Shown in pieces: positions 21,881 through 48,482 of a stretch of 64,000 bases of DNA (position 1 is its first letter; every line of letters starts with the position of its first letter). Position numbers and translations under genes: made by a program. Location of the stretch: the NCBI RefSeq assembly GCF_028389875.1, contig NC_084678.1, positions 16,150,899 to 16,214,898 of the forward strand, written 5' to 3'. Source of the stretch: Rhea pennata (lineage: Eukaryota > Chordata > Aves > Rheiformes > Rheidae). Under the pieces are notes generated by a model. The model was not told the origin of the DNA. It saw only the letters and a program-made list of their open reading frames with translations, and did not search any database.

Positions 21881-24079
21881 AAAAATATCAGTGCAACTTT
21901 GGAGTTGCAAGGTCCTCGGGCCCCTGGCCGTGGCAGGGAGGAACCGGAGGAGAAGCCACTGTTTTAAGATGCATCTTTCCAGCACACCTTATACCTCCCG
22001 CCAAAGAAAGCATTGCCCCCAACGTACCTCCCGAGCCCTGTGGGGCTGGGCAGTGGTTTGCACATTACAGATCATGGATCTGGGCACAAAATCTGGCTGG
22101 GTCCATGGTGAGTCTTCAGACCCAAGATTTTGTCTGGAATCAAGTCATGGCTTCATTTGATTTTTATTTGAAATCCTGAGAAATTTGGCATACATGGGGG
22201 ATTGCTTGATTTTTCTTTGAACTTTGTGTTCTGAATCAGAACATTTTGGTTTATTCTGGACCCCTACAGTAGAGCCCAGCTCCAGCCACCCAAAACGGGG
22301 GTGAAGTGCTGTTGCAGATGTCTCCATGTCCCCATCTCTTCTTTCCAGCTGTATGGGTTTCTTGGGGGGACAAACAGTGCTGAGATTGGACTGAATAAAT
22401 AGGACCTGCTATGAGCTGTAAGCGGGTTTGAATTAACCCTTAGGGGCTTTAATTTTTCCTTTGCTGAAACTGCACCATTAACTACTCTGCCACGTGCACC
22501 TCACTCCCCAAGCATCTCACTAAGCTCCCCCTGGCATGTTTCTATGGCAATATCACCATGGTTTTGTCAAACTTGCGTTTGCAAGAGTCGACCAGCAAAA
22601 CAAGGGGCCGGCTTTGTGCCTGGTGCCCCTCTGCACAGGGAAGCAAAGCACCCGCTGCGTCCATGGTCTGGCTGAGCCAAGGCTGGTCCCTTGTTTGGGG
22701 ACTCGAGGACTGGAGGGCAGGTCCCTGCCTTGGAGCTGGAGGTGATGTTCCCATGGGAACTCCAGCTCCTGCTGCTACAGTGACAGAGGAGAAACCTGCA
22801 CGTGAGGATGTTTTCCTGTTTGGAGAAACCCAGGATGGTGCAAAATCTCCCCTGCTTGGCATAGTGACAGTCGGTCAAGGAAGATGGGAAATGGAGGAGG
22901 AGGCTGGAACATGAGATTAAACCGTCAGTGGGCAAACAGCCTCTCAGACCATCATGTAGCATGGCAGTTGGGCATAAACAGAGGCATTAACTCCCTCTCG
23001 AGGCACTGAGAGCTCAGGTTGCAGCCCTGCGGTTTCCGCAGTGACTCAAGGCCCCAGGTGGGAGCAGGGCACTGCTCCACGTAGCACGTGCCCGGCTCAG
23101 GACGAGCTTTCCTGAGATGAGCTGCCCTCCTCTGTTGCGGCCGTGCTGTGCTGTGCCAACCTTGGCTGGCTTGGTCAAATGGCCACTGCGTGCAGGGACA
23201 TGCATGTCCTACATCCAGCTTGCTGCATGCCAGAGGCATGTTGCTAAAGGAATTACCTTGTATGGCCACGTCCTCCCCAGAACCCCTACGTGCTGTTCTC
23301 TGCCCTGCAGCTCCTGGCGCCAGCTCTTTTCCTGAGAACTGATTTACGAGCCCAAGGATGTTCCAATACACTGCTAAACCCACCTTTGATGAGGAGAGGT
23401 CCCCCTGGCCCCAGAGCATCATGGTGGGGGTGTACAGCAGCCCAGGGATGTGCCAGGGAGCCTGAGTCATCCTCCCTCCCCACTGCCCCCGAGTTCACTC
23501 CTGCTCCCCCATGTTGGATAATCTCATGCAGAGAGAAGGCATCCTCCCACCACTTCTCCCAGAACTACGGGTTATTACTGAGAGTAAAAGAGATGCTGCT
23601 AGCCTTTCTGGGAGCTGTGAGAGGCACTGTCTTCTCTCTTTAAATTATGTATTTTTAGGGTTTAACTCAAGTTTATTTTGCATGGAAAACCTGAAATTAA
23701 AGGGCTGTATAATTGGTGTTAAAGGGCTCGGTTGTTAACAGAGCAGAGTACCAGAACCCAGCTGCCATGGGAGCAGCATCTGTGTTAGGCCAGGGCAAGC
23801 AGCCCGGAGACCTGCATCCATGGAGAGGCAAGAGCTTGGGAACGCCTGGGCCCTGGCTGCCCACCTGGCCCTGCAGTGATGAAATATGGGTCTCCAGCTC
23901 TCCTGCCTCCAGATGCCCTTGCCAGCCCCACCAAGCTCTCCCGTAAGCGGGACCACACAAAACCCAGGCAGCCTTCCCCTCTCAATGACACACACGCACG
24001 CACACAGAGCTCCACACCTTTGGGGTTGGTTGTTGGTTTTTGTTTTGTTTTGTTTTCCCACTGTGGATGTTGTACCAGT

Positions 24080-24085
24080 TTTATT
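24080..24085 (-). terminator. EEF1A2: EEF1A2 polyadenylation signal
   Basis: TTTATT on the plus strand reads AATAAA on the coding strand, about 200 nt after the EEF1A2 stop codon. Cleavage is expected 10-30 nt further on, near 24050-24070. It is the first canonical hexamer downstream of the stop. Confidence 0.75.
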
Positions 24086-24285
24086 GGTAAAATTGACATG
24101 AAGCCTCACAAACGCTGGAACATGCTTTTCCTTTTAAAGAATTTCCACTGGACCTTAATGGTGAGCATCCAGTCGTTGACATATAAACTCTTACAAGCTG
24201 ATGTGCACACATGCGCCCGGGGGAGACGGTGGCAGCGTCCTGGTGTCAGGGATGGTTTCTGCGCTATGCACGGGGAGCCTACGAT
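24086..24285 (-). other. EEF1A2: EEF1A2 3' UTR
   Basis: This stretch runs from the TGA stop to the AATAAA hexamer and holds no further reading frame of note. Its limits rest on the polyadenylation signal and are an inference. Confidence 0.65.
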
Positions 24286-39480
<15,195 letters not shown>

Positions 39481-39540
39481 CGGAGCGGCGGTAGGGGCGG
39501 CAGAGGCTGCCAGCTTGGGCTCCGGCGGTTTTATCTCCCC
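39481..39540 (-). promoter_or_regulatory. EEF1A2: EEF1A2 non-coding exon 1 and core promoter (inferred)
   Basis: On the minus strand a TATA-like GATAAAA lies at 39535-39529. About 25-30 nt downstream is a pyrimidine-rich stretch (CCTCTGCCGCCCCTACC), then CGCTCCG and a good donor GTAAGAG at 39480. Elongation-factor genes typically start at a C within a pyrimidine tract (5'TOP), and this stretch is a reasonable though imperfect candidate. Surrounding DNA is a CpG island, roughly 39150-39600. The start site is an inference. Confidence 0.5.
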
Positions 39541-39594
39541 GGGAGGGGGTCCACCTATTGACGGCGGCAGCGCAATGCAGTGACCCCCCCGCAC

Positions 39595-40070
39595 TACGGC
39601 AATGCGGTACCGGGGGGGAGGAGGGGGAGGAGGAGGAGGAGGAGGAGAGAGAGAGGAAGGGAGGGATGGGAGCAGGGCGAGGCGGAGGGGAGAGCGCTGG
39701 AGGCGACGCGGAGCAGCGGGAGCGGGGCTGGGAGGACGGAGGGATGGAGGATGGAGGGATGGGGAGAGATACCGGGATGGAAATGGGAGGCACGGGAGGG
39801 AGGTGGAGGGATGGAAGATGGAGGGATGGGAGGAAAATGGAGCAATAGTGGAGGCAGAGAGATGGAAGATGGAGGGATGGGAGGGAGACGGATGGGGGAA
39901 ATGGAAGGATAGAAAATAGAGGGATGGGACGGAGATATGGGAGAGGGAGGGATAGCAGAGCTGGAGGGTTGGGAGAAAGATATAGGGATGGAGGGATGGA
40001 AAGTGGAGGAATGTGAGGAAAACGACGGGATGGTGGAGGTCTGGAAGATTACAGCACGGGTGGGAGATGG
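39595..40070. repeat. purine-rich GGAGGGAT-type degenerate repeat upstream of EEF1A2
   Basis: About 450 bp with almost only A and G on the plus strand. It starts as GGA/GAG triplets and grades into copies of GGATGGAGGGATGG with short unit changes. It lies 60-550 bp upstream of the inferred EEF1A2 start. The long reading frames on both strands here come from the low complexity and are not genes. Confidence 0.85.
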
Positions 40071-40079
40071 CTGGACCCC

Positions 40080-43000
40080 CCCCCACACACACACACGACA
40101 GCCCGGGGGTGGAGGGAAGGGGCTGGCGTGGGAGCGGTGGCCGGAGTGGCCCTCGCCCCGTCCCGCAGCCAGGCCAGGCTGCGAGGGCTGCGTTCGCCGG
40201 CCGCGCCGGGATAGGGGGGCTCTGCGCGGGCCGACCCGGGCTGACGTTCGCATCCCCCTCTTCGATGCTAGAGCGGAGGGACCTGGTCCCAGGGCTCCAG
40301 CTTTTCGCTTCCTGCCTCTCCTTAGCCATCTAATCCCGGCCAGGTCGTCCTCCTCCCCCGGGCCTCCGTTTGCCAGTCTTGAAATGAGACGTATGTAGAG
40401 GGCAAAGCTGACTTGGGTTTAACTAATGCCATAACTGCCCCAAGTCTGTTAGACAAAAAGGAGAACACTGACATTCCACATCTGTCGTTAAAAAAATCAG
40501 CACAAATGTGCACAGCAGCGAACAGTAAAGCATGGAGCAAGTAAATCAAAGCATGTTCCTGCATCTGTGTTCACTCAGCATGTGTATTGGTTACTCAAGT
40601 ACCTGAAGCTTGTTGACACCATTTCATTTAACATGAGATGGGGTTCACGTTCTAGGGAAACAAGGAAACTAGAAGTCGTTTTTTCCTCTGCAGTGCCATG
40701 ATACTTCCTTTGCATAAAAATGCATCACGTAATGGCCAGAAAATTCATGCCCTGCATCAGCTGTGCAATTAAAAGGCTAATGCAAAATCTTCTGTGTCCT
40801 GAGGCCAAGTATAGGTCAAAAGAAAGGTAACTTTGAATTAAGCTATGTAACAGTGCAGAAAAATGTTGTGGTCTAGGCCATGTTTCAGTGACCTTAGCAA
40901 CTAAATCAGATACTGTTACCTTCCTAGGCTAAGAGTTAAAAACTTCACATCGCCTATTAACCTCTTATTAACATTTAAAGGGACACTCAGGTTTTTTTCT
41001 GAATGTGGCATTTTCTTAGAAATATAACATGATAGGGAAGATATCCTTTGGTTTTATGCAGCATTCCTTGTGCAAAATATAATTCACTGACTGTCCAAAA
41101 AAGTAAAAAGAAACTTCCTAAAGGAAGGCCACAGGCCATGTTTAAAGGGACTCACTCGGAGCTGTTCCTTGCTGGGAGCATCGGAGTTGCCACAGGTTTG
41201 GGTACCCCAGTGCCTGGGGTTTTGCTGCCACGTTGGTGCCCGATATGGTTTAACTTTAACCTTTAGTGAAATCTTGGCATGGCCAAATACCCACTGAGGC
41301 TCCTTCAGCCCCTTGGTGCTGCCCAGCTCTGGGGGGACCACGCCACACGGGAATGCCTCCTGCTCCGCGTCTCTGAGCTCCTTGTTCTGCCTGCCCGTGT
41401 TTTAGCGCTTTGCCAAGAACAATCTCTCCCCTGTCTATGCAAGGAGGCAGCCTGGGGATTGCCCTAGGTGGGACCCAGGCTGTGTCCACTGGTGACATCT
41501 TTGGCCTTCACTGAAGTCAAAGGATAGAGCAAAACCCAGGGCCCATCTTCTTGCAAGCCCAGGGAGACAGAGAGGGTGTGATGGGCCTCCATTTTATTCT
41601 TTTTTTTCTCCAGCAAAGATAGCTGGTTTGAATTTTTACCCTTTTCCCCAGACAAGGGAAAGAGAAATGGAGAGTGCATCTTGGGAACATCAAATAGCAT
41701 GGCACGTAGCCTTGAAGGACGCATCCACGAGAGCATCGGGGAGCCCACGGCCCGTCTGAAGCCACGAGACTCGGACGAGCAGCATCCCGTGAAGCTGGCT
41801 GCCATCCCAGCGCCGCTCAGGGAGCGCAGGTGAATTATCCTTCCCGATCAGCAAGGCTGGTCTGCGGTTTCATGGCTGCTTTGGCTGACGAGGTGGAGCG
41901 CCGTGGCGTCCAGACTGCCTTGCTGGCAATCGCCCGGCACCTACGGAAACGGGGCCAGAGCCTGCCCGGAGCGTGCATCTTATTTCTGCAATGAAACGGA
42001 GCCTGACAGCCCGTCAGACTATAAATAGTCCGGGGCACGGAAAGGATAGAGCGCCGTCAGACCTGGCTAATCTGGGCTAGGTCAAGCTGCGCGACGCCCA
42101 GCCTCCGCGAGGCTTAAAGCCATAGCTGTCCGCCGAGGTCCGCCGGCGTCCCGCGGGCCTTCTGGCTCCGGAGCAAAGGGTTTCCCATCGAACACGTTCG
42201 ATCCCTTTGGATCATCAAGCGCTTGGCGTTATTTGCATGCCGGAGGGGAACCACTTCCCCACAGTGCTTGACCAAGCACCTGCAAAATACTGCTGATCTG
42301 TCTGTAAATGCTCAGCTAGGCACAAAAAAATAAACCCGCACAGCCAAAATCCAGGAGCGGCTGGAAGTTTAATGCCTTGTCTCCATCCATCTGGCTCGGG
42401 AACGGCTCCCAGTGGCAGGCGAAACCATTCCCATGCATCCTATTCTGTCTCTGGTACCCCCACCCTTCTTTTAGCCTAGCAAAAAGCCAGCGCCAAATGA
42501 TTCGGGATCACTGGAGCAAACGGGGACTCCCGTCTGGACGGCACTGCTTCCTGCGTGCTGCGGGCAAGAGCCGATGCCAAGCCGTGCCCAGAGCAGCGGC
42601 AACGGCTCCCGCCGGCTCCCCCTTTCTGGATCCCAAGCCCACAGCCCACAGCTTCTTTAAGCTCTGCTAAAATTCACATAGTAAATGAGATTTTTTTTTT
42701 CCCTGAAAGGCCCAGCATGGTGCGCTGGGGAGAGTGAGTAATCCGCAGTCTCTGTGATTTGTATGTAACTGGGCTGCAAACACCGCAGGCTGCCTGTCTG
42801 AATTCGCCCTCTCGCCGGGGGTGTTCGTTCCCGTGAGCAACGCGCTCAGCTCGCTGAGCTGTTGCATTTTTGCCGCTATCAGACGCATCAGCTCTCAGCT
42901 GGAAGGCGGCGTTTTCAGCAGGGCGGGCGTCAGCCGCGGGGGATGCCCGACGGCACGGCTTCCCGGAAACCCTGCCGGCCGGGCCGCCGGCGGCGCGGAC

Positions 43001-46000
43001 GGTCTCCAGGCCTGGACCAGAAAACCACATTGCGTGGCTGCCACAGATGACCTCTTTGAGCATCTCCCAAGGGCAAAAGCTGTTATTTTCCTCTCTCTTT
43101 CAAAGCGAGAGGGATATTTGCCTTGAAAAGGAGAAACGTGGGGCCTGGTGCTGTTTTCTGCATCCCCTTGCGCAGCAGGCGCCGGCCCAGCGGCCAGAGA
43201 GGCTTGGGCAGCTGCTGCCCCGTGACGGGCAGGGAAGGGACGATGGCTCTTGGTTTCCATCTTTGCACGATCAGGGTTTCAGCTCCCTCCACACCCCTCC
43301 TGCCTTTGCACCCCGATGTTGCAGCAGTTACTACTCTCTGCCCAAACCGGTCACGGTCAAAGAACCGGGAAACCGGCCACCGCGGCTCTTCTGCGCGATG
43401 CTCGTCGCGGGGCGACGCCAAGTGCTGCTGCTGGGGACACGGGGAAGGAATTCGTGTTTAAGTAAAATATCAGCTGTTAGGGGATGGATTTCTGGGTGTA
43501 ACAGCAGCGGATTTTAGTGTGTATTTACACCAGGATTCGGGATGGCCTTTGAGGCGGGCCAGCAGCGCTGACGAAGGAGCAAGGGAGAAGCAGGGAAGGG
43601 TCCGAGATCCGGCAGCAGCACGTGCTGCTGATCCCACTAAACGTGAGCGGGAGGTTTGAAAATAAACCTCGCCGGTGACACCAAGCTCCCCGAGCAGCCC
43701 GGCCGGCTGGGGACGGCGTCCGGCGGCGCCCTGCTCAGGGCGAATGGCTCCTGCGGGCTCGGGCTCGCGCGGCCGCCAAGCCGCGCTTTCCCCCGACAGC
43801 TTTAACCCCTTCTCCGCTCTTCCCCTTCCCCCCCGTTATTAGGATGTTGCTGCTCTGTTCCTCCGCGCTCCCCCGAGACGCGGTTGACCAAAAAGAGGCC
43901 GCGCGGAAGAAAACCGCGCTGCTCCATCCGACTCTCTGCTGAGCCGAGGAGCAGCCCGGACAGACGGCTGCACGTCGCAAAACCTTTCCCGGCTCGAGGG
44001 GAGGGGAATATGGGCATGTCGGCCGTGTTTCCTTAGGGAGGCCGGGCGGCGCATGTCTGCGGGTCGCGAAAAGCCCGTGGTGAGCCGGGGCACAGCGTTC
44101 CTCATCAAACCTCAGCTGGAAGAGCCCTGGCTGCCCGTATCTTCTGGTCTCCATAGGTAAAGGGCTGTTAATGGAAGTGTCTGGCTAAGAACATAAGCTT
44201 CAGCTGCATCCAAAGGGAGAGACTAATGAGCAACTTCACTGCTGAACTCGCCCTCATCAAAGCCTGCGGAATTGCACTAGCCAGCGATGGGTTTGCATGT
44301 TCCGCAGCACCGAGCGGCAGCCGGATCGCCCCCCTCCCTCCTGCAACGGAGGCACTGGCCTAAGAGTTGTCTGCAGAAACACGAATCCCGACCAGCTCCT
44401 CGAGTGGTTTCTGCAAGACAGGAACGGCAGGCGTTTTCCCGGCGTTTCCCCTGTTCCCCTGGTTTGGGGGGGACCGGCGAGCGGTTCGGGGGGGTCATAC
44501 TAGAGCCAGCGTTTCTGTGGGTTTAGAGCTTTTTTTTTTCCTGGCAACATGTCCTTCCCGTTGGGGTCCAAAAGGAGAGAAATTTAATTTTGTCCGGAGG
44601 AAAGGAGAACGTCGCTCCTTCGGGACGCGCCGCCGCCACCGCTCAGCCCTGCACCCTTTGTCACCTCCCGGCTGTTTTCGCCAAGGACACGGCTGTGTCC
44701 CGTGTCCCAGCTGCGCACACGACCAGGAGGTCACGCGAGCCGGCTGCCAGCTGTGACACGGAGCCCAGAGAGCCAGATTAAAAAAAAAAAAGAAAGAAAA
44801 AAAAAGAAAAATATTGCTCAAAAGCAGACTGTACAGAGAGTCGCAGTAAACTCAGCTGTAATTTGAGGAAAATCGAAAAGCGCATCTGTCTGAATCTCAT
44901 CGTCCACCTGCTTTGAAAGCTATTGATTCTTGATCGATATAAATGAAATTTATCTTCTCCTCAAGCTGCCCACATGGGCTTCGCCCTAGGAAACCAAACC
45001 GGAGTCTCGGCTCGGCTCCATAAATCCTGCCCAGCTACTCTGCAGCCCCCAAAGTTTAGGCTTTCCTTTCTTTTCCTTCGGGGGCAGATAAATTTCTCGA
45101 GACCCAGGCACCAAGGCTCTCCGCGCCCTGTATTTTGGGGTTTGGACCAACGCTTCTGGCATTTTAGCAATATTTATTTGAAGTATTTTATTTATTTATC
45201 CAGCGTACCGTACTGGTGTCCAAGCGTCGAGGAGCTGTGCTTCAGCGCCGGTGGAGCCCAGGCTTTTTCTTCTCCGGTGAAGCTTTCTTACATACAACCG
45301 ATACAGCCAAGGCAGTTCAGTAGCCCTTCAAGTTTCATTTATTAATGATTAATTCTAAATGTGGCTGGATCAGGTATATTTTGCTTGAAATTTTAAAAAT
45401 CCTTTTCTCTCACAAAGTTTCAAATATTAAACTGTGTTAAGGGACTTTTTTGTCTTTTTTTTCCCCCAGGACTGCAGAGCAAGCATTTCAGAAGAAAGGC
45501 TTTCTTGGCTCGCTCTCAATGCCATGTTACGTAAAGTGGTCACCAGACAGCGTGTTTATTGTTTTCACTATATTTTCACTAAATATTAACAAAATACTGA
45601 ACAGCATCACATATTTCAATTCTTAAACTTTCCAGGGATGGTGATATTTTTAGGCTGCATTTCAAGGTTTAACTTTTAATAATAAATGTTAACTATTAAA
45701 GTTTTAATGGTATTTTTTGTATATGCGTGCATATTTTATATATAAAAATATACATTTGTACGTACAGATTTGTGCATATATATTTTTCTTTTTCTTTTCC
45801 TTCCTCCTGTTTTGCCTGGGACAAGAGTAGCCCCAGCAATCCACGTGCCGAGGGGTGAGAGGCACCCGGCGACAGGAGATTTCTAGGGAGAGCATCGCAC
45901 TTTTTATCAGCCAGGCGGGAACCACCTCCCGGCGGGGGTTGTTTGATTTGTTTTGCTTTGTTTTTGCTGGTTGGGGTTGTTTTTTCCCTGCATTAACGCC

Positions 46001-46050
46001 GCTCCCCGCCAGCCGCCCCGCGGGTGCTCGGCGCTGCGCACGGGCCCCTC
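40080..46050. other. EEF1A2-PPDPF divergent intergenic region
   Basis: EEF1A2 reads leftwards and PPDPF rightwards from this region. I recognise no coding exon. AT-rich blocks lie at 40.4-41.1 and 45.3-45.8 kb, and CpG-rich DNA at 41.75-42.2 and 42.88-44.1 kb. The reading frames across the CpG-rich parts show no known motif. Confidence 0.65.
42880..44070. promoter_or_regulatory. CpG-rich block between EEF1A2 and PPDPF
   Basis: GC and CpG are raised over roughly 1.2 kb, strongest at 42900-43000 and 43660-44060, about 2-3 kb upstream of the PPDPF start and about 3.4 kb upstream of EEF1A2. No gene start is visible. A distal regulatory island or an unannotated transcript start are possible. Confidence 0.3.
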
Positions 46051-46211
46051 GCGGGTGGGGGCGGGGACAGGGGGCGGAGTCCGGAGGCCCCGCCCCCTCC
46101 CGGGACAGAGCAGAGGGGCGGAGCCTCACACCTCGGAGCCCCATTGGCGGCGGCGCGCTGCGTGGGCGGGGCCCGAGGGGATATAAGGGGCGGGGTGGGG
46201 CGGGGCCGGCA
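46050..46211 (+). promoter_or_regulatory. PPDPF: PPDPF promoter: GC boxes, CCAAT box, TATA box
   Basis: Several GC boxes (for example GGGGGCGGGG near 46060 and GGGCGGGGC near 46165) flank an inverted CCAAT box (ATTGG at 46143-46147). A TATA element TATAAG lies at 46182-46187. The spacing of about 38 bp between CCAAT and TATA, and the position of TATA relative to the inferred exon 1, are typical of a strong focused promoter inside a CpG island. Initiation near 46210 is inferred from the TATA position. Confidence 0.75.
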
Positions 46212-46336
46212 GCGCCGCGTCCCAGGCCGTGCCGGGCGGACGCGGACGCCAGCGCTCCCCGGGCGGCGCCGCCGCCGAGGGCCCCGCGGTCCTAGCGCCG
46301 CCGCCGCCGCCTTCCCCCTCCTTCCTTCCCACCCAG
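46212..46336 (+). other. PPDPF: PPDPF non-coding exon 1
   Basis: Transcription should begin about 25-30 nt after the TATA box. A donor CCCAG/GTGCGC ends the exon at 46336. The next exon starts at 48394 after TTTTTCTTACAG. The exon has no ATG in the PPDPF frame and is taken as 5' UTR. The 5' limit is approximate. Confidence 0.6.
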
Positions 46337-46364
46337 GTGCGCGGGGGGCCGGGGCGCGGCCGGG

Positions 46365-47120
46365 GATGCTCGGCGCTGCACGGGGGGCTGGGGGCTGCCG
46401 GGGGTGCTCGATGCTGCACGGGGTGCTGCTGGAAGTGCTTGGTGTTGCACACAGTGCTGGGAGCTATTGGTGGTGCGGGGGGTTGCCGGGGGTGCTCGGT
46501 GCTGCACGGGGTGCTGCTGGAAGAGCTTGGTGTTGCACACTGTGCTGGGAGCTATTGGTGGTGCTCGGTGCTGCACGGGGTGCTGGGTGCTGCTGGAAGT
46601 GCTGGGGGTTGCACAGGGTGCTGGGGGTTGTTGACGATGCTTGGGGTTGCACAGGGTGCCAGGTGCTGCTGGAAGTGCTTGGGGTTGCACAGGGTGCTGG
46701 GGGCTGCTGATGGTGCTTGGGGTTGCACAGGGTGCTGGGGGCTGTTGGCGGTCTTGGGGTTGCACAGGGTGCTGGGGGCTGCCGGAGGTGCCCGGTGTTG
46801 CTGGAAGTGCTTGGTGCTGCACACAGGGCTGGGAGCTATTGGCTGTGCTGGGGGCTGCTGGAGGTGCTTGGTGCTGCACAGGGTGCTGGGGGCTGCCGGA
46901 GGTGCTCAGTGCTGTGCAGGGTGCCGGGGGCTGTTGAGGGTGCTCGAGGTGCTCGGTGCTACGCGGGGCTGCCAGAGGTGCTTGGTGCTGCACAGGGCAC
47001 TGGGGGCTGTTGGAGGTGCTTTGGGTTACACACGGTGCTCGGCGCTGCACACGGTGCTGGCGGTGCTCGGTTCAGCACGCTGTGCTGGACGCCGTTCCTG
47101 GTGCTCGGCGCTGCACATCT
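46365..47120 (+). repeat. 38-bp minisatellite with 19+19 substructure in PPDPF intron 1
   Basis: About 750 bp is built from a 38-bp unit made of two related 19-mers, GGTGCTGGGGGCTGCTGGA and GGTGCTTGGGGTTGCACAG. The landmark GCAC occurs at 46378, 46416, 46447, 46504, 46535, 46573, 46611, 46649, 46687, 46725, 46762, 46819 and 46875. Most spacings are 37-38, with 56-57 where a half unit is gained and 31 where bases are lost. About 20 copies are present, decaying to the right. Because 38 is not a multiple of 3, all plus-strand frames stay open for long distances, giving false reading frames. Confidence 0.93.
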
Positions 47121-48393
47121 CACCCTTGCAATGCAGGCAGCACCGTGCATGATTCAGGGAGCAGGAGAACCCGCTGCCTCTTTAGCCCTCTCCTCCATCC
47201 ACGAGCCTTTGGTGGTGTGTGGTGGCTCCGTGCCGAGCGGGCCTTCGGGGCACCCCGAGGTGGGGGCTTTTGTTCTGCCCTGGCTCAGGGCACCCAGCAG
47301 GTCCAGGGGTCTGACCTGGCCTCGGCTGCCCTTTGGGTTAGGGCCTGCCTCACCGTGGGCTCCCTCGGGGCGGACAAGCCTGTGCCTCAGTTTCCCGCCT
47401 CGCTTCCACCTGGTGTGCTCATGGCATGGGGGCTGTGGGGGGCACACGCGTGTGGGAGGCATTGAGCAGCAGGAAACCCACCAAAGTGGGTCAGCAGTAG
47501 AGAGAGAAAAGCCTCTTTTTCTGGCGCAGGGGGAGGCCTGAGCCGGAGCTTTGCGGAGGGGGCGGCAGGGGTGCCGGGCGCTGGGTTGCCTCTGCTGCGC
47601 CTGGCTGGCGCCCAGCACCAGCGACTTCCTCGCTCTGGCCTCTTCTGAGCTGGGTGAGGTTGTAGGGTGAGACCGGAGAAAAGTCAATATTTTTGCACTC
47701 AAAGTGGTTTATACCAGGATGATCCCGAAGTGCGGATCCGGTGCGCGCTGCTGGCGCAGGCTGGGGCCTTTCCGGGTGCCGGGGACGAGTCCGGCCGGAC
47801 CCCAGCCCCGGTGGGAGCAGCCCCCGGGGTGTTAATGCCAACAGACTGCAGGGGAATCGCTGCTGCCCGCGGCCGGGGTGGGGTGAGGGGAGGAGGTGCC
47901 GCGGAGCGGAGCGCGTGCCCGGGCGTCGTGCCGGGGCCGGCGCGTCCCGGCGCCGCGCGCTTACGCAACGTCGTTCGGAGATTTCGTAACTCCGGGCTGT
48001 TGATACAGCAAAAGTAAGCGCAATTCTGCAGCGAGGCCAAACGTCCGCACCTGGTTGGGGAAGGAGCTGCTCATGGAGGTGCCAGGTCTCCCTCCTCGGC
48101 GCAGGCGGTTGTTTTTGAGGGAATTAGTTGGGTTTAGCATGTAGCTCTGCGCTGGAGCTCTCCAGCTGTGGGTTTAACCTGCAAGCAGCCCTGTAAGTAT
48201 TAGGCTCTGTGCACAGTGCAGCGTTGCTTCGAAGATCACAGATACTGCGCTTCTTGCAGGAGAGGTCGTGCTGGTGCTATTTAAACTGCCTTGCAGCTTT
48301 CTCGTGCTGCTGCAGCTCGGGGGCGGTGGGTTTCTGCCCAGTCTGTACCGAAGCAAACGGGCACGACCTCGACCGCTGTCCTTTTTCTTACAG

Positions 48394-48482
48394 CTTTTAG
48401 ATCTGCACCAGACCGGAGCCCAGCAACATGGCAGCAATCCCATCAAGCGGCTCGCTCATGGCAACACACAACTACTACAGGA
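48394..48482 (+). CDS. PPDPF: PPDPF exon 2 (5' UTR plus codons 1-19 in part)
   Basis: Acceptor TTTTTCTTACAG ends at 48393, so the exon opens with 34 nt of 5' UTR. The ATG is at 48428 in the context AACATGG. Coding runs to 48482 (one base of codon 19), followed by donor GTAAGAG. Confidence 0.92.

Larger units (their letters stand above)
10590..24055. other. KCNQ2-EEF1A2 intergenic region
   Basis: Both flanking genes are on the minus strand. I find no exon with convincing protein homology here; all reading frames are short and lack recognisable motifs. Visible content: an AAT microsatellite at 15.01-15.05 kb, a purine-rich A/G tract near 16490-16530, a perfect 10-bp inverted repeat at 17029-17053, a G run at 19075-19088, a CpG-rich patch at 21.16-21.88 kb, and several AT-rich, low-CpG blocks (11.9-12.1, 14.3-15.0 and 16.98-17.2 kb) that could be conserved regulatory DNA. 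Confidence 0.65.

Noticed and set aside
20863-22160. Frames of about 200 residues across the orphan CpG patch
   Set aside because: Composition-driven, with no recognisable domain and no splice-site pattern. Kept only as a possible regulatory region.
46024-47541. Several reading frames over 200 residues with repeats such as GCTGCWGLL on both strands
   Set aside because: They are products of the 38-bp minisatellite: three units (114 bp) have no stop in any frame, so all frames stay open. No start context or splice evidence supports translation.
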